This document shows, in pieces, positions 1 to 10,908 of a DNA stretch of 64,000 bases. A model generated the notes under the pieces. That model worked only from the letters and a program-made list of their open reading frames with translations. It was not told the origin of the DNA and did not search any database. The DNA is taken from positions 1,178,001-1,242,000 of the forward strand of contig JADLSH010000061.1 of the NCBI GenBank assembly GCA_016169945.1, read 5' to 3'. Position 1 is the stretch's first letter, and each line of letters opens with the position of its first letter. A program made the position numbers and the translations under genes. The DNA comes from Trachythela sp. YZ-2020 (lineage: Eukaryota > Cnidaria > Anthozoa > Malacalcyonacea > Clavulariidae).

Positions 1-466
1 CTTTCTTTTGGTACCTGTGCCCTCAGAATCAGCTGACTCAGATCTCTTGCGAGTTTCACCAAATGATTCAAGGGACTGCTGTCTCATTTCAACTGCTTGA
101 TTGGCTTCCTCCTCAAGTTTTTTCTTCTTCTCTGCTGCAACTCTTTCATGCTCTATGTCAGCTTCATAAAACAATGAGACAATTTCATCCATGCCAAGAT
201 CTACTTCATTCTCCTCGCAGGATATTTCACTTGCAAGAGTTTCTTCCCGGACTTTCTTCTTGTATTTCTTTTCAAGCAAGGCATATCGGTCACGCACAGA
301 CCTCTGGGTTACACGAAAAATTGGAGATTGCAAAGAATTCAATGAAGTAGCTATCCTCAACCACGCTTCTCTTTCAGGAGATGCTTTTCTGCTGGTCCAT
401 TGTTGCATCAACAAAATTTCTCGTACAAACAGCTGATCATGCAGCTCGGTCCATTTCATAGGTGCA
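1..466 (-). CDS. myb/SANT-like DNA-binding protein exon, open at window edge
   Basis: On the minus strand 153 codons run without a stop from a methionine at 457-459 to the window edge. The start reads MKWTELHDQLFVREIL, a tryptophan-rich opening like myb/SANT-like or MADF-like DNA-binding domains in invertebrate transposon-accessory and transcription-factor-like proteins. A basic helix follows (RSVRDRYALLEKKYKKK), then an acidic stretch, then a Lys/Glu-rich coiled-coil-like region. Just upstream a pyrimidine-rich tract ends in cag (about 467-469), so this is probably an internal exon and the true start may lie further right. The family is inferred from the pattern only. It could be a host gene or the accessory protein of a Harbinger-type element. 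Confidence 0.7.
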
Positions 467-469
467 CTG

Positions 470-1185
470 AATAAATAGAAAAATATAATAACTTAACAAA
501 ATAGAGTAACCTTGACATGTACAGCACCTGGATTTTAATTTTATGCTTAAAGGATATTTTAAAATTATTTTAAATACAAATGCAAAATAGTGATATTAAT
601 TTCTTATTTTATTTTCATCTTGTTATGACTGAGATAGACTGATAGAGAAGGAATATATAGAGGAATTTGTCTCAATTCCTAGTTCAGTATAAGCTTTAAT
701 AAATTATTTATATTTTAAAACGCTAATATCACACTGCAGCACATAAAATAAGAAAGAGTGTGGAGGGCATTTAGGGTCCAAGCTTTGACATAATTTGTAA
801 ACAAGCTTTTCATAATATATAAAATACAATTTAACAATGATATTTTAATGCCTTAATACTTTGAGAAATATACAAAATATTCAACCTATATTATCAAAAC
901 AAATTTACCTTGATGTTGTTCTTTCTGAAGACACCGAATACAACGAGGAATACAAGTATACCATTATCGAGATAAATGCCGTTCTGACACAACGTCAAAT
1001 CAAAGAAATGGCGTCGGGCCCGCTCAGCAAGAACGTCAACATTTCCATCCGCGCATGCGCAATTTAACTTTCGCGCAAGTCGCCGTTGCCGTTTGCACTG
1101 GCGTCTACCGAACGTAAGGTCTCTAATAATGTGACACATACATGCAGTGATCAACTCGAAAGCATTTTGCTACTTTGATCACTGT
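470..1185. other. AT-rich stretch without a recognised gene
   Basis: Short open frames occur on both strands around 860-1150 but show no domain pattern, no splice context and ordinary AT-rich composition. I see nothing functional here. Confidence 0.5.
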
Positions 1186-1302
1186 ACACGTTCGTTTATT
1201 ATAGTAATTTTAATTAGTGGTTTTGTTTTGTAACTGTACTTATTTTGTTGAATGTTATCTTTTTTTTAATACGTGTGAAATAAATGATTCTGATTCTGAT
1301 TC
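1186..1302 (+). mobile_element. 3' tail of a non-LTR retrotransposon
   Basis: An AT-rich 3'UTR-like stretch ends with an AATAAA-type signal followed by short tandem GATTCT repeats. This is the usual 3' end of CR1/L2-type LINEs, which end in short microsatellite tails rather than poly(A). No coding part is attached, so it is a heavily 5'-truncated copy. Confidence 0.5.
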
Positions 1303-2234
1303 TTCAGTATTGAGGTAAGCTGTTTTGAATTGTAGAGTATTATACACAGTCTCACATTTTCAGTAAAGTATAAAATACAGGATCTTGTTTCGAATTTATC
1401 AGTTTACTTTAAATTACAAATATATGATCGAAATGTTCGTTGATATCAGATACTGTATGTTGCAGCATGCATATATTATTTGCATTATTTGCTATAAAAA
1501 TTGGTAAAATTTGACGAGATTGCAACGTAATTTATTGTATTTTATCAAGGCCTCGATCAAGGCTATAAATCTCGTTTATTTTTTAAGCTTCGATGACAAT
1601 TAAATTATACAATTAGTCAGACCATTTCATCAATACTTTTCTGATTTATATCCTATAAAGGAAATTAATTAAAGTAATTTTACATTTATTTCATCAATTT
1701 CTGAATTTAATATATCCTAGAAAGGAAATAAATTGAAATGGTTTTAATGTATAAATGTGCATTTTAAAAACAAAACATGCCATTGACTTTAACTTTAAGG
1801 GTTGCAGGAGGTGGCTATCTATAAAGCTTGACAAATATTAATTATGGTTATTTATAACATCTGACAAATTTTCTGACAAATCGCCTCACTTTCTTTATAA
1901 AGCTGACATATCCAATATCATTAATAATTCATGAGGAAATTAGCAAAACATTACTTTGCTCACATGACAATGCTGGATTACCCTGCTTACTAGAGTGAGC
2001 AATATGAACATTTTTAAATTATATATTATAACAACTTCCCAGGACTGATTGACGGGTCAGATTTGCTATGAAATTATAGTATTCGCTAACTAAAGTATTT
2101 AGAAACTGTAGTTTTGTGTGATATATAATAGACTGTCTTTATTCTAATAAGATGGTCATTTCATACATTTTAACTGCATTAAGCGTCTTTCTTTGTTTCT
2201 GACTCAGTAGACGCCATGTACGCTACAGCGTACC
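1303..2234. other. AT-rich stretch without a recognised gene
   Basis: No coding pattern, terminal repeat pair or array was found. A short string near 1920 (attaataattcatgagg) resembles the start of the hairpin-ended repeat seen at 25.5, 25.8 and 39.1 kb, but the rest of that repeat is absent. Confidence 0.4.
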
Positions 2235-2902
2235 TATTTTTATACTTTAACATCATCGACATGGACTATGGCTATAATGAAAATTAGGTACAACACGCTG
2301 TCAGAAAAATTTAAACGTGGCCCTTATGGCATATAATTAATAGCACTTTAACAAATTAAACTGGATGTAAACTGAACACATAAACGAACAGAATATTTAA
2401 TGATAGTAAATAAGTCGATAAACGTAACGCATGGCGCGACTCCCTACGACGCTTAATTTATCGAAAAATACTGATTTAAAAAGAACCGTGAGAAAATAAA
2501 AATTTTATAATCGCAAACAGTCAATCACTAGTTCTAGCTACTTACATATGGCAAAGTCCATAATATATTTTCAAAAGCATACAATTTATTATTTTCAAAT
2601 AAATCGTTTTCTTGGAAGATATTTACCATGAAATGAATTTTTATTATCTGATGCATGATTGCTTACTTATGTGCATGCGAACATTCGAGAACATGCATGG
2701 ATAGCAATTAGCTGGCAACATATGTCATTTGCTTCAAACTCTTTCCCTATGTTAAGTTCAACATTTGCTCGAACGAAAACAAACAGCTCAGAAATACCAT
2801 GATAACATTTACTAACAATTTAGTATTATATTACTTGCTTATGTCGCGATTTTAAGAAGGAATAATCGTCAAAAAGATTATTTTTGCTCGCGCAGTTGTC
2901 GC
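2235..2902 (-). repeat. ~670-bp dispersed repeat, inverted copy
   Basis: This block is the reverse complement of 6675-7347 and 16883-17549 over nearly its whole length, with scattered substitutions. Both edges are sharp: at the right after cgcagttgtcgc, at the left near atttttatacttta. With the 6.7-kb copy it forms a ~670-bp inverted pair around the first satellite unit. No coding capacity or terminal repeats were recognised. Confidence 0.85.
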
Positions 2903-2999
2903 CAATGGCACGACTGAGTGAATTAATGAGGTAAATAATGCCAAAATAGAGTAAAAAGTTCCAAAATGCTTAAGATATAGACCCACCAGTCCATTTACG

Positions 3000-3772
3000 A
3001 AAGCGCAGCAATCCTACCAGTTTAATTGAGAGGCTGCATGTACCAGAAAATTGTATTAACATTACTTTGGCCAATACAAACCCAAGAATACCTGATCCAA
3101 AAACGGGTAATACCTATAATTCCAAATGTTTTTCAATGTGGGAACCAGTCACTGCCGGAGTCCCACAAGGGACAAAGCTTGGTCCATGGTTGTTCCTCGT
3201 AATGATTAATGACCTTTCGATCTCAGATGACCAATTTATGGGCGACATGATTAAATATGCTGATGACACTAATATTTATGAATACATCTCCTATCAAGTT
3301 AGTGCTAGTTCCATTCAAGAAGAGACATACTCTATTGTGGATTGGTCCCTACGTAACAAGTTTGAACTTAACCCATCGAAATGCAAGGAAATGGCCGGTG
3401 ATCAACTTTCAACGGAGCCGGCCTGATTTCGCCCCATTATGATACAAGGACAAACCACTGCTCGGGTAGAAAAGGCAACAAAAGGCAACAATCCTTGGTT
3501 TGTTAATAACTCAAGATCTGAAATGGAATGACCTGTCAAAACAACTCAAGAAATCTTGTCTTGACAGTAATGACTTAAAATGTTTTTATACTGTTTCAAT
3601 AAGGTCTATCCTAGAATATGCTTGCCAGGTTTTCCATTACAGTTTTCCAAAATATTTATCGGACATAGTAGAAAGGATCCAAAAAAGAGCGATGCGTATT
3701 ATTTACCCCGAGCTATCATATGAAGATGCTTTGACTACTCTAGATATGAAAACACGTTCTAAAACTAAGTGA
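3000..3772 (+). pseudogene. LINE (CR1/jockey-like) reverse transcriptase remnant
   Basis: The frame at 3067-3426 has the non-LTR reverse transcriptase palm motifs: GVPQGTKLGPWLFL, then KYADDTNIYE with the catalytic YADD. A second frame (3500-3772) carries the C-terminal thumb region, with SILEYACQVFHYSFP and a downstream IQKRAMRIIYP. A frameshift or small deletion near 3430-3500 breaks the gene, and the N-terminal endonuclease is missing. The last ~95 bp (3659-3753) recur almost unchanged at 5776-5868, where the same element continues to its 3' end. Confidence 0.85.
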
Positions 3773-3949
3773 AATAATCTATTTAGACAAAATCCTGCGA
3801 AATTTTACTATTATCTCAAATATTGACAACAAATCCTGAAAATTGATTTTTATTATGCTATTGAGGCAATATTAATCAGTTTCTTGCAACGAAAAATTAG
3901 ATGTTGCGATATTCTACCAAAAAACGATTGTTTCGTAAGTGCTTATATT

Positions 3950-5037
3950 GGCTCTGCAATTGCAGTGATAAACTCCAGTCTTGTCTCTGCAATTGCAGTG
4001 CCAAACTCCAATCTTGGCTCTGCAATTGCAGTGATAAACTCCAGTTTTGTCTCCGCAATTCCAGTGCCAAACTCCAATCTTGGCTCTGCAATTGCAGTGA
4101 TAAACTCCAGTCTTGTCCCTGCAATTGCAGCGCCAAACTCCAATCTTGGCTCTCCAATTGCAGCGCCAAACTCCAATCTTGGCTCTGCAATTGCAGCGCC
4201 AAACTCTAATCTTGGCTCTGCAATTGCAGCGTCAAACTCCAATCTTGGCTCTGCAATTGCAGCGCCAAACTCTAATCTTGGCTCTGCAATTGCAGCGCGA
4301 AACTCCAATCTTGGGTCTGCAATTCCAGCGCCAAACTCCAATCTTGGCTCTGCAATTGCAGCGCCAAACTCTAATCTTGGCTCTGCAATTGCAGCGCCAA
4401 ACTCCAATCTTGGCTCTGCAATTGCAGCGCCAAACTCCAATCTTGGCTCTGCAATTGCAGCGCCAAACTCCAATCTTGGCTCTGCAATTGCAGCGCCAAA
4501 CTCTAATCTTGGCTCTGCAATTGCAGCGCCAAACTCCAATCTTGGCTCTGCAATTGCAGCGCCAAACTCCAATCTTGGCTCTGCAATTGCAGCGCCAAAC
4601 TCAATCTTGGCTCTGCAATTGCAGCGCCAAACTCCAATCTTGGCTCTGCAATTGCAGCGCCAAACTTAATCTTGGCTCTGCAATTGCAGCGCCAAACTCC
4701 AATCTTGGCTCTGCAATTGCAGCGCCAAACTCCAAATCTTGGCTCTGCAATTGCAGCGCCAAACTCTAATCTTGGCTCTGCAATTGCAGCGCCAAACTCC
4801 AATCTTGGCTCTGCAATTGCAGCGCCAAACTCCAATCTTGGCTCTGCAATTGCAGCGCCAAACTCTAATCTTGGCTCTGCAATTGCAGCGCCAAACTCCA
4901 ATCTTGGCTCTGCAATTGCAACGCCAAACTCTAATCTAGGCTCTGCAATTGCAGCGCCAAACTCTAATCTTGGCTCTGCAATTGCAGCGCCAAACTCCAA
5001 GTCTTGACTCTGCAATTGCAGTGCCAAGATTGGAGTT
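3950..5037 (+). repeat. 33-bp satellite array A (about 33 monomers)
   Basis: Tandem 33-bp monomers begin with ggctctgcaattgcagcg and end with caaactccaatctt. Each carries the perfect 12-bp palindrome CTGCAATTGCAG. Because 33 is divisible by three and the unit has no stop in several frames, long repetitive open frames arise on both strands (plus-strand unit GSAIAAPNSNL); I read these as by-products. The first monomers are divergent (gtgataaac instead of gcgccaaac). The array ends with a reversed half monomer, closing as a near-perfect ~46-bp palindrome. Confidence 0.97.
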
Positions 5038-5653
5038 TTTAAATCATACCCATATGAGTTCAAATCTGATAAAATATAATATAAATTATTACAACGAACC
5101 GGAACAGAATCAATTTGAATACGTCATTTCTTCTGAAGTGTCACACAGGCGGCCCAATTTCAGGGTGAATGATCAGGAGTTGCGGGTTTTTAACGGCTTT
5201 TTATAAACAAATTTTATACTCCACCAAAACTATTCTAAAAACATTATTAAATTAGTCAAATAACTACACTTTAACAATAAAATATAGTTGACATGATAGT
5301 ATAATGCCTTTGCATTCTTTTAATTACGCCATGGGCTCATTTAGAGCGGTTTATGCAACCTTTTCTGTGGCCTATATGTTGTATCAAATTGTGTGTTGCT
5401 CCTCATATGTATATAAAAGGTAAATGCTCATTACTCGCGGCCCGACCGCATCGCCTTCAAAGTCAAATATCTCCGCTCAAACTTGTCGTACGGCAAAAAA
5501 AATTCGATCAAATCTTTTCACAAAGGTTTCTCTTTCTAACGAACATGGTTTGATCATAACTCGGGCAAATTTAGCGACGAACGGAGCCACAATCTCTCTC
5601 AATTTCAGCTATGTTCATAATACTTCGATCTGTTCGGGCATGATCGTGGACGT
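5038..5653. other. satellite-flanking unique part of the duplicated unit
   Basis: This stretch is nearly identical to 15246-15859. It has no recognised domain. The short frames starting near 5353 and 5424 recur in the other copy only because the DNA is duplicated. Confidence 0.5.
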
Positions 5654-5776
5654 GACGTGCACAACTGGTGAACAATACCGCCTTACGCGGGACAGCAGCC
5701 AAATTCGTCGCTACTCGCCAATTTGACTGCTGTCCCACCCCGCGTAAGGCGGTATTGTTTACCAGTTGTTTACGTC
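5654..5776. repeat. strong ~123-bp fold-back (MITE-like)
   Basis: Inverted arms of about 50 bp begin with gacgt and run through acaactggtgaacaatacc and gccttacgcgggacagcag. They surround a short centre around cgtcgctactcgcc. The right arm has a 4-nt insertion (gtgg). The fold-back abuts the 5'-truncated LINE fragment that starts at 5776. The other copy is at 15860-15986. Confidence 0.85.
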
Positions 5777-6302
5777 GGACATAATAGAAAGGATCCAAAA
5801 AAGAGCGATGCGTATTATTTACCCCGAGCTATCATATGAAGATGCTTTGACTACTCTAGATATGAAGAACTTGTGGTCGAGAAGAGAGGATTTGTCTACT
5901 AAACTTTTTAAATTAATTGTTGACGATGAGAACCACAAACTTCACCATCTCTTATCTATGAAATTTCCAGATACTTATAATTTAAGAAGATCAAAACAGT
6001 TTCATATTCCTAACTATCGTACACTGATAGATTTAAGGAAACTTTTATAATATCAAGCCTTTTAAATGGAGAATAGTTCTCCAATGATTGCATTAATAGT
6101 AGATCATATAGATATATTTTTATTGTCATATTGTATATTTATATATTTTAGGTAACTTTGTTTCTTATAACAACTTGAACAGTAGTTTAAAATTATTAGT
6201 AGTCTGATTTTTAAAAATGTATAAAATTTATCGATTGTAATGATCATGTAATTCAGCCAAAGGCTGCCATATGATTCTAATAAACGGTTTATCTATCTAT
6301 CT
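5776..6302 (+). pseudogene. LINE 3' end: RT C-terminus, 3'UTR and (ATCT)n tail
   Basis: The frame at 5766-6050 encodes the last ~90 residues of the same LINE as at 3.0-3.8 kb (IIERIQKRAMRIIYP, then LWSRREDLSTKLFKLIVDD). The 3'UTR follows, with ccaaaggctgccatatg, an aataaa signal, and a tatctatctatctatg tail typical of CR1-like elements. It is 5'-truncated at the fold-back. The 15.99-16.51 kb copy carries extra small deletions that shift the frame. Confidence 0.85.
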
Positions 6303-6674
6303 ATGTATGAAATTTATATCAAAATGCGCGCCAAAACAAGTAGATTTCAATTCCGAATCTAAGTGAAAGTCATATGCCAAACTGGAAGCGCTAGAACCTG
6401 TTTTCCCGCAACTTCCGCTCTACACGGCGATTTTGGAGCAATATTCTTATATAGCGCGCAACATTCAACCCCCCGAGTCCGACTCCAGAATGCGACGAAT
6501 CTTTATCAAAATCATTGAAGACATAAATCTAAATTGGAATTAATTTTCTCCAAAATAACTTTGCTTATTTTTCCGGATTCGCTTTTAGCGGGATTAATTA
6601 ATCGGCATTTTGGATTGTTTTCGAAATTTTCTGTGAACACAAAGAAAATTTCGAAAACAATCAATGGAGGAACT
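6303..6674. other. non-coding part of the duplicated unit with a short hairpin
   Basis: No gene was recognised. A perfect inverted repeat with 20-bp arms (gattgttttcgaaattttct and its complement) lies at 6613-6662 around a 10-nt loop. It is conserved at 16821-16870 and sits just outside the ~670-bp repeat. Confidence 0.6.
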
Positions 6675-7347
6675 GCGACAACTGCGCGAGCAAAAATAAT
6701 CTTTTTGACGATTATTCCTTCTTAAAATCGCGACATAAGCAAGTAATATAATACTAAATTGTTAGTAAATGTTATCATGGTATTTCTGAGCTGTTTGTTT
6801 TCGTTCGAGCAAATGTTCAACTTAATAGGGAAAGAGTTTGAAGCAAATGACATATGTTGCCAGCTAATTGCTATCCATGCATGTTCTCGAATGTTCGCAT
6901 GCACATAAGTAAGCAATCATGCATAAGATAATAACAATTCATTTCTTGGTAAATATTTTCTAAGAAAACGATTTATTTGAAAATAATAAATTGTATGGTT
7001 CTGAAAATATATTATGCACTTTGCCATATGTAAGTTGCATTGACTGTTTGCGATGATAACATTTTTATTTTTCTCACGGTTCTTTTTAAATCAGTATTGT
7101 TCGATAAATTAAGCGTCGTAGGGAGTCGCGCCATACGTTACGTTTATCGACTTATTTACTAGCTTATTATTAAATATTCTGTTCGTTTATGTGTTCAATT
7201 TACATCCAGTTTAACTTGTTATTAAAATGCTATTAATTATATGCCATAAGGGCCACGCTTAAATTCGCTCTGGCAGACTTGGATTTGTGTTGCACCTAAT
7301 TTTTATTATAGCCGTAGTCCATGTCGATGATGTTAAAGTATAAAAAT
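6675..7347 (+). repeat. ~670-bp dispersed repeat, copy in unit A
   Basis: Direct partner of 16883-17549 and inverted partner of 2235-2902. A more divergent relative is at about 23405-23745. The sequence is AT-rich with a conserved core around ttcgttcgagcaaatgttc and acgtttatcgacttattta. No open frame is shared by all copies, so it looks non-coding. Confidence 0.85.
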
Positions 7348-8074
7348 GTTCAAATGTAAGATATAAAAGTGAATAGAAATTTAGTATTTAAAACGCACAA
7401 GAAACTATAATATTTTCTATCTAAGAAAGATACAAATTACCTACAACTAAAATCACAACTATACAGCTGAACTTCGTCAAACGCTTTCTTATGAGTATCA
7501 TGCATTGAGAAGATGTCTGTTCGTATATTGTTCACATCAAGCAAGTTTAAAATGATCGATGTCAATGTTGTTTCCACAGTTGAGCAATGAGCATTGTTGA
7601 AAATGAATTTTTGTACATTAGAGTCCCTGAATTTAATGTATTATGATTGCCATCAAATTTAGGTTGCTATACCCACGCCTTCAGACTCATCGCCGTCGGA
7701 TAATACCTACAGGTACTTTGGATAATACCTACAGGTACTTGACCGCACTTTGTGAATGATACCCGACCCAAGGTAACATATTTGTTGTTTGTTTCATTGA
7801 GTGTCAATTATCTCTCTAATCATTCAAAGCGACTTTGAAGAGCAACCCAAGAAGCAAGTGTACGTACTGTACATATATATTTCCTTTGTCAGCAGAGTAA
7901 CATTTCGCATAATTATGCACCACGTCTCTCTTGCACTTTAATTGACGGTGATTTACATATGAGCATTTACACAAGAAATTATACCTCTTAATCAATTCAA
8001 AATAAGTAGAACTGTAGACCTACTGCGTTGCCTCCCGTTGGTCTTAGCAATTGTGAAAGTGCTCGGAAGCGTGA
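7348..8074. other. non-coding part of duplicated unit A
   Basis: No gene was recognised. A short direct duplication of ggataatacctacaggtact lies near 7700-7740. The segment is duplicated at 17550-18273. Confidence 0.5.
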
Positions 8075-8082
8075 AGTTATGC

Positions 8083-9287
8083 TAGTGCTGTGCATCGGAG
8101 TACCGGAGGCCGGTGTTCGGCCGGAGGTCCGGCGTTTTTTGTCTGCCGGAGCCGGAGCCGGAGCCGGAGTTTGCTGTGCTTTCTCTCAGCTCCGGCTGGA
8201 GAGTCAGAATGACTTTGATTCTTTGAATTTGTTGAAAGTGCATTAAATCTGAAGTCGTATCTGTTGTCCCAAACGGCAACATTGCAACAAGTCATTATTA
8301 CGTCTGTGATCTTATCACAGGAAAGTTGTAATACAATCGCAAGCTTGTATGTCTTGTATAAATTATGAAATATCTATTTTTAAACGAATCAGTATCAACT
8401 TTTTGATACTGACAGATTGCGCTGTTGAGAACATTGGCATTCAGGCATTGCACACTGCCAAATTCATTCATTAAAATCAAGGCTGGTTTTCATAGTGGCA
8501 TAGATATTTTTTGCTTGGTGCCTTGGTTGTTGTGTTTTCACTGTTTTGCTTCCTGATACATAACGTCTGATCATTATCTTAGCCTAGTAAAATAGATAAG
8601 CTGTTTGTTTGTGTAAGCCTTTTCAAAACATTTAGCTACATCTTTATTTTAAACGCAAGACGCCAGACAACAATACGCCAAACTGGCAAAAGTCAACAAA
8701 TATTTTGTTCGATATAGTTCGATATCGTAGAAAACTTACATCACAGATACATTATCGTGCTAGAACTTATTTGTGCTGCAAACTACTGTCGAATATCGGC
8801 GAAAAAACCTGTCCAGATCCATCGACGAAAAATTAAATACTCGCAGTGATAAGTGTGTAGGCTTGCCACAAACATAAAATATAGTATTCAATGTCGCATG
8901 AAGCACGGTATTGGTTGCACAAGACAAGAAGCAGTCGCTTAAACCCACAAACGCAAAGTCAATGTGAAAAACTTTTTATAATTAAAATTGTTGACAATTG
9001 CAAACGTAGCGTCGTAGCTTCTGATAAAATTGTCAGGCTGTCAATCATAAATTAGAACGCGCTCTCGCGCCATGCAGACGACAGCCTCTGGACGACAGCT
9101 ATGACGACAGTCATAAGTGTTAAAATCAGAAACAAAGATAGTGCTTCCACTTTGAAATTGGAAATTTCCATTAAATTTCGAATTTTCACGAATTTGCCGC
9201 AGCTGGAAATTTTCTGCCGGTGCCAGAGTTATTTTTTCCGGAGCCGGAGTAGCCGGAGGTGAAAAACCCGGAGTTTGCACAGCACTA
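8083..9287. mobile_element. non-autonomous hAT element, 1205 bp, TSD AGTTATGC
   Basis: The ends are exact inverted repeats, TAGTGCTGTGCA and TGCACAGCACTA, followed inward by CCGGAG-rich subterminal repeats. The element is flanked by a perfect 8-bp duplication AGTTATGC (8075-8082 and 9288-9295). TIR form and 8-bp TSD are hallmarks of the hAT superfamily. No transposase is encoded. The other copy (18282-19126) is shorter because of an internal deletion of about 350 bp and two fewer GGAGCC units. Confidence 0.92.
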
Positions 9288-9295
9288 AGTTATGC

Positions 9296-10021
9296 TTAAT
9301 ATGTAACAAGAAGGATTAAATATCGTCTAAAGTAAGCTACAAGATGTACGATACTGAAGTTTACATTGTAAATTTGAAATATTTTTCTACATATATGTAC
9401 AATATAGCAGTAGTTAAAAAAACTGTGCACAAAAATACCTTTAACAGAATATAGGTCATGGAAGAGATAGGTACCAATTGGTGAGCTCACATTTCACGTT
9501 CAGAAGTTAATAATCTGCACATAACAACAGATTGAATAATACACTGTATGTTCACTACGATACTTATAGCTTCCATTTGAAACATAATAGAACCCAGAGA
9601 GGAGGCATTTTTGAGCGTGCTTGGACCGGCGACGATTTGTAAAAAAAATGTTGTCAGATTCGCAGTTAACGTTTCTTGTGTAGTACAGAAAGTGTGTATG
9701 CGCAATTGTATAATAGACTGTATTTACTGATTACATTTTACGACGTTATTGAACGCATGCGGATACACTTTTGTTGTAATAAATATTCCTCAGACATTTG
9801 AATACGACACATATTACAGACAATAAACTATTCTGTGATACTAGATCAAATAGTCTGGCAGCAAACGAGTTAAACAGCAAACGAGAGTAAATTATATTAC
9901 AAATAACCAAATAACTAACATATATTATATATTAATACTTTCTCACAGATTTATATGACGGAGTCTCTTTTGAAGTCATTGTAGTTTCATTGAGCCAAAA
10001 TCTGGTTGAATATACATTAAA
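9296..10021. other. end of duplicated unit A and unique spacer
   Basis: Homology to the second unit stops at about 9837, after caataaactattctgtg. From there to 10021 the sequence is unique. No gene or repeat was recognised. Confidence 0.5.
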
Positions 10022-10440
10022 CAGGGGTTAAAAAATAGGCGTACGAACGTACGATTGTACGCCGAAAAATGCTTGGCGTACGTCCAGTATCTAAGGAAAC
10101 ATACGATAACGTACACTTACTACAGCTCCTTTGTATTTGCCTACAATTACTTCAGACAGCGAGCATTCTCTGGTCCGAGTTAGCGTCGCCAATTTTCCAT
10201 CTCGCTATCTGCAGCGTTTTTTAGTCTTACCAAAAATTTCACGTTGTTTAGCGGTTAACTCGCGAGTAACAACGTTTTGAAAATGTTCTATTTCTAATAA
10301 ACAGGAAATAATATACAACAGAGAACATGGGTAAAACTATAGTTCAGAAAATCGTACGTCGACATCGATAAACCGTACGCCAACTTAGTTATAGAGCGTA
10401 CGACCTCGTACGGCATTTCTCAAGCATTTTTTAACCCCTG
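10022..10440. mobile_element. 419-bp MITE, TIR CAGGGGTTAAAAAAT, 6-bp TSD ATTAAA
   Basis: 15-bp terminal inverted repeats CAGGGGTTAAAAAAT are flanked by ATTAAA on both sides (10016-10021 and 10441-10446). The interior is rich in cgtacg-containing words arranged in inverted pairs. The TIR form is hAT-like; a 6-bp rather than 8-bp duplication suggests a hAT subgroup with short TSDs, or a Dada-type element. No coding capacity. Confidence 0.85.
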
Positions 10441-10746
10441 ATTAAAGCTTCGCCCCACGCTGATTATGCACCAGGCAGTACTTGAAAGCGAACGGGTTAT
10501 TTTAGTAATAAATATACTTTAAAACAACATCAATATAATGTCGTCCAAAAAGAACCCTTGGAAATGCCGCTGGATTCCCATTAAAGAGAAAATGCAAATA
10601 TAGACTTGATATCTTAAATATTTTCCATTATGACATAAACTGCATTGACTGGATGCTCTTTGACAACAGATGCGTATATACTCTTAATTCAAAGTGCGTT
10701 TCTTAAAGTCAATTATCTAGTTGAAGATGGATAATACAGTATTTAC

Positions 10747-10908
10747 CTTTCCCGGACACCAAGTGAGTTTTCCCCGAGATTTGTCTATTTCTTCAATCAC
10801 TTTTTGCTTCATTTTATCCAGAGTGTCACAATTTTTATCGGATATTCCTAAACGCGTCATGATCTCTGCCATCTTTGTTATTGAATCGATCTTTGAAATA
10901 GCATCCAT
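10747..10908 (-). CDS. first coding exon of an unidentified host-like gene
   Basis: The 54 codons from an ATG at 10906-10908 end in phase 0 at a good splice donor (aag followed by gtaaat at 10741-10746). The peptide has mixed, non-repetitive composition, with an amphipathic segment around MAEIMTRLGISDKNCDTL and a C-terminal KLTWCPGK. It looks like genuine coding sequence and not transposon debris. I do not recognise the family. The next exons should lie at lower coordinates, but none is visible, so the gene may be broken by the neighbouring duplication. Confidence 0.55.

Noticed and set aside
861..1154. Short open frames on both strands
   Set aside because: Overlapping, no motif, no splice or promoter context.
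4113..4769. Overlapping open frames rich in LQLQRQTPILA in array A
   Set aside because: Alternative frames of the same satellite; no evidence of coding selection.
3930..9837. The duplicated unit as a Helitron
   Set aside because: No CTRR end with a nearby hairpin and no Rep/helicase motif was found at either boundary, although the left edge begins with tcgtaag.
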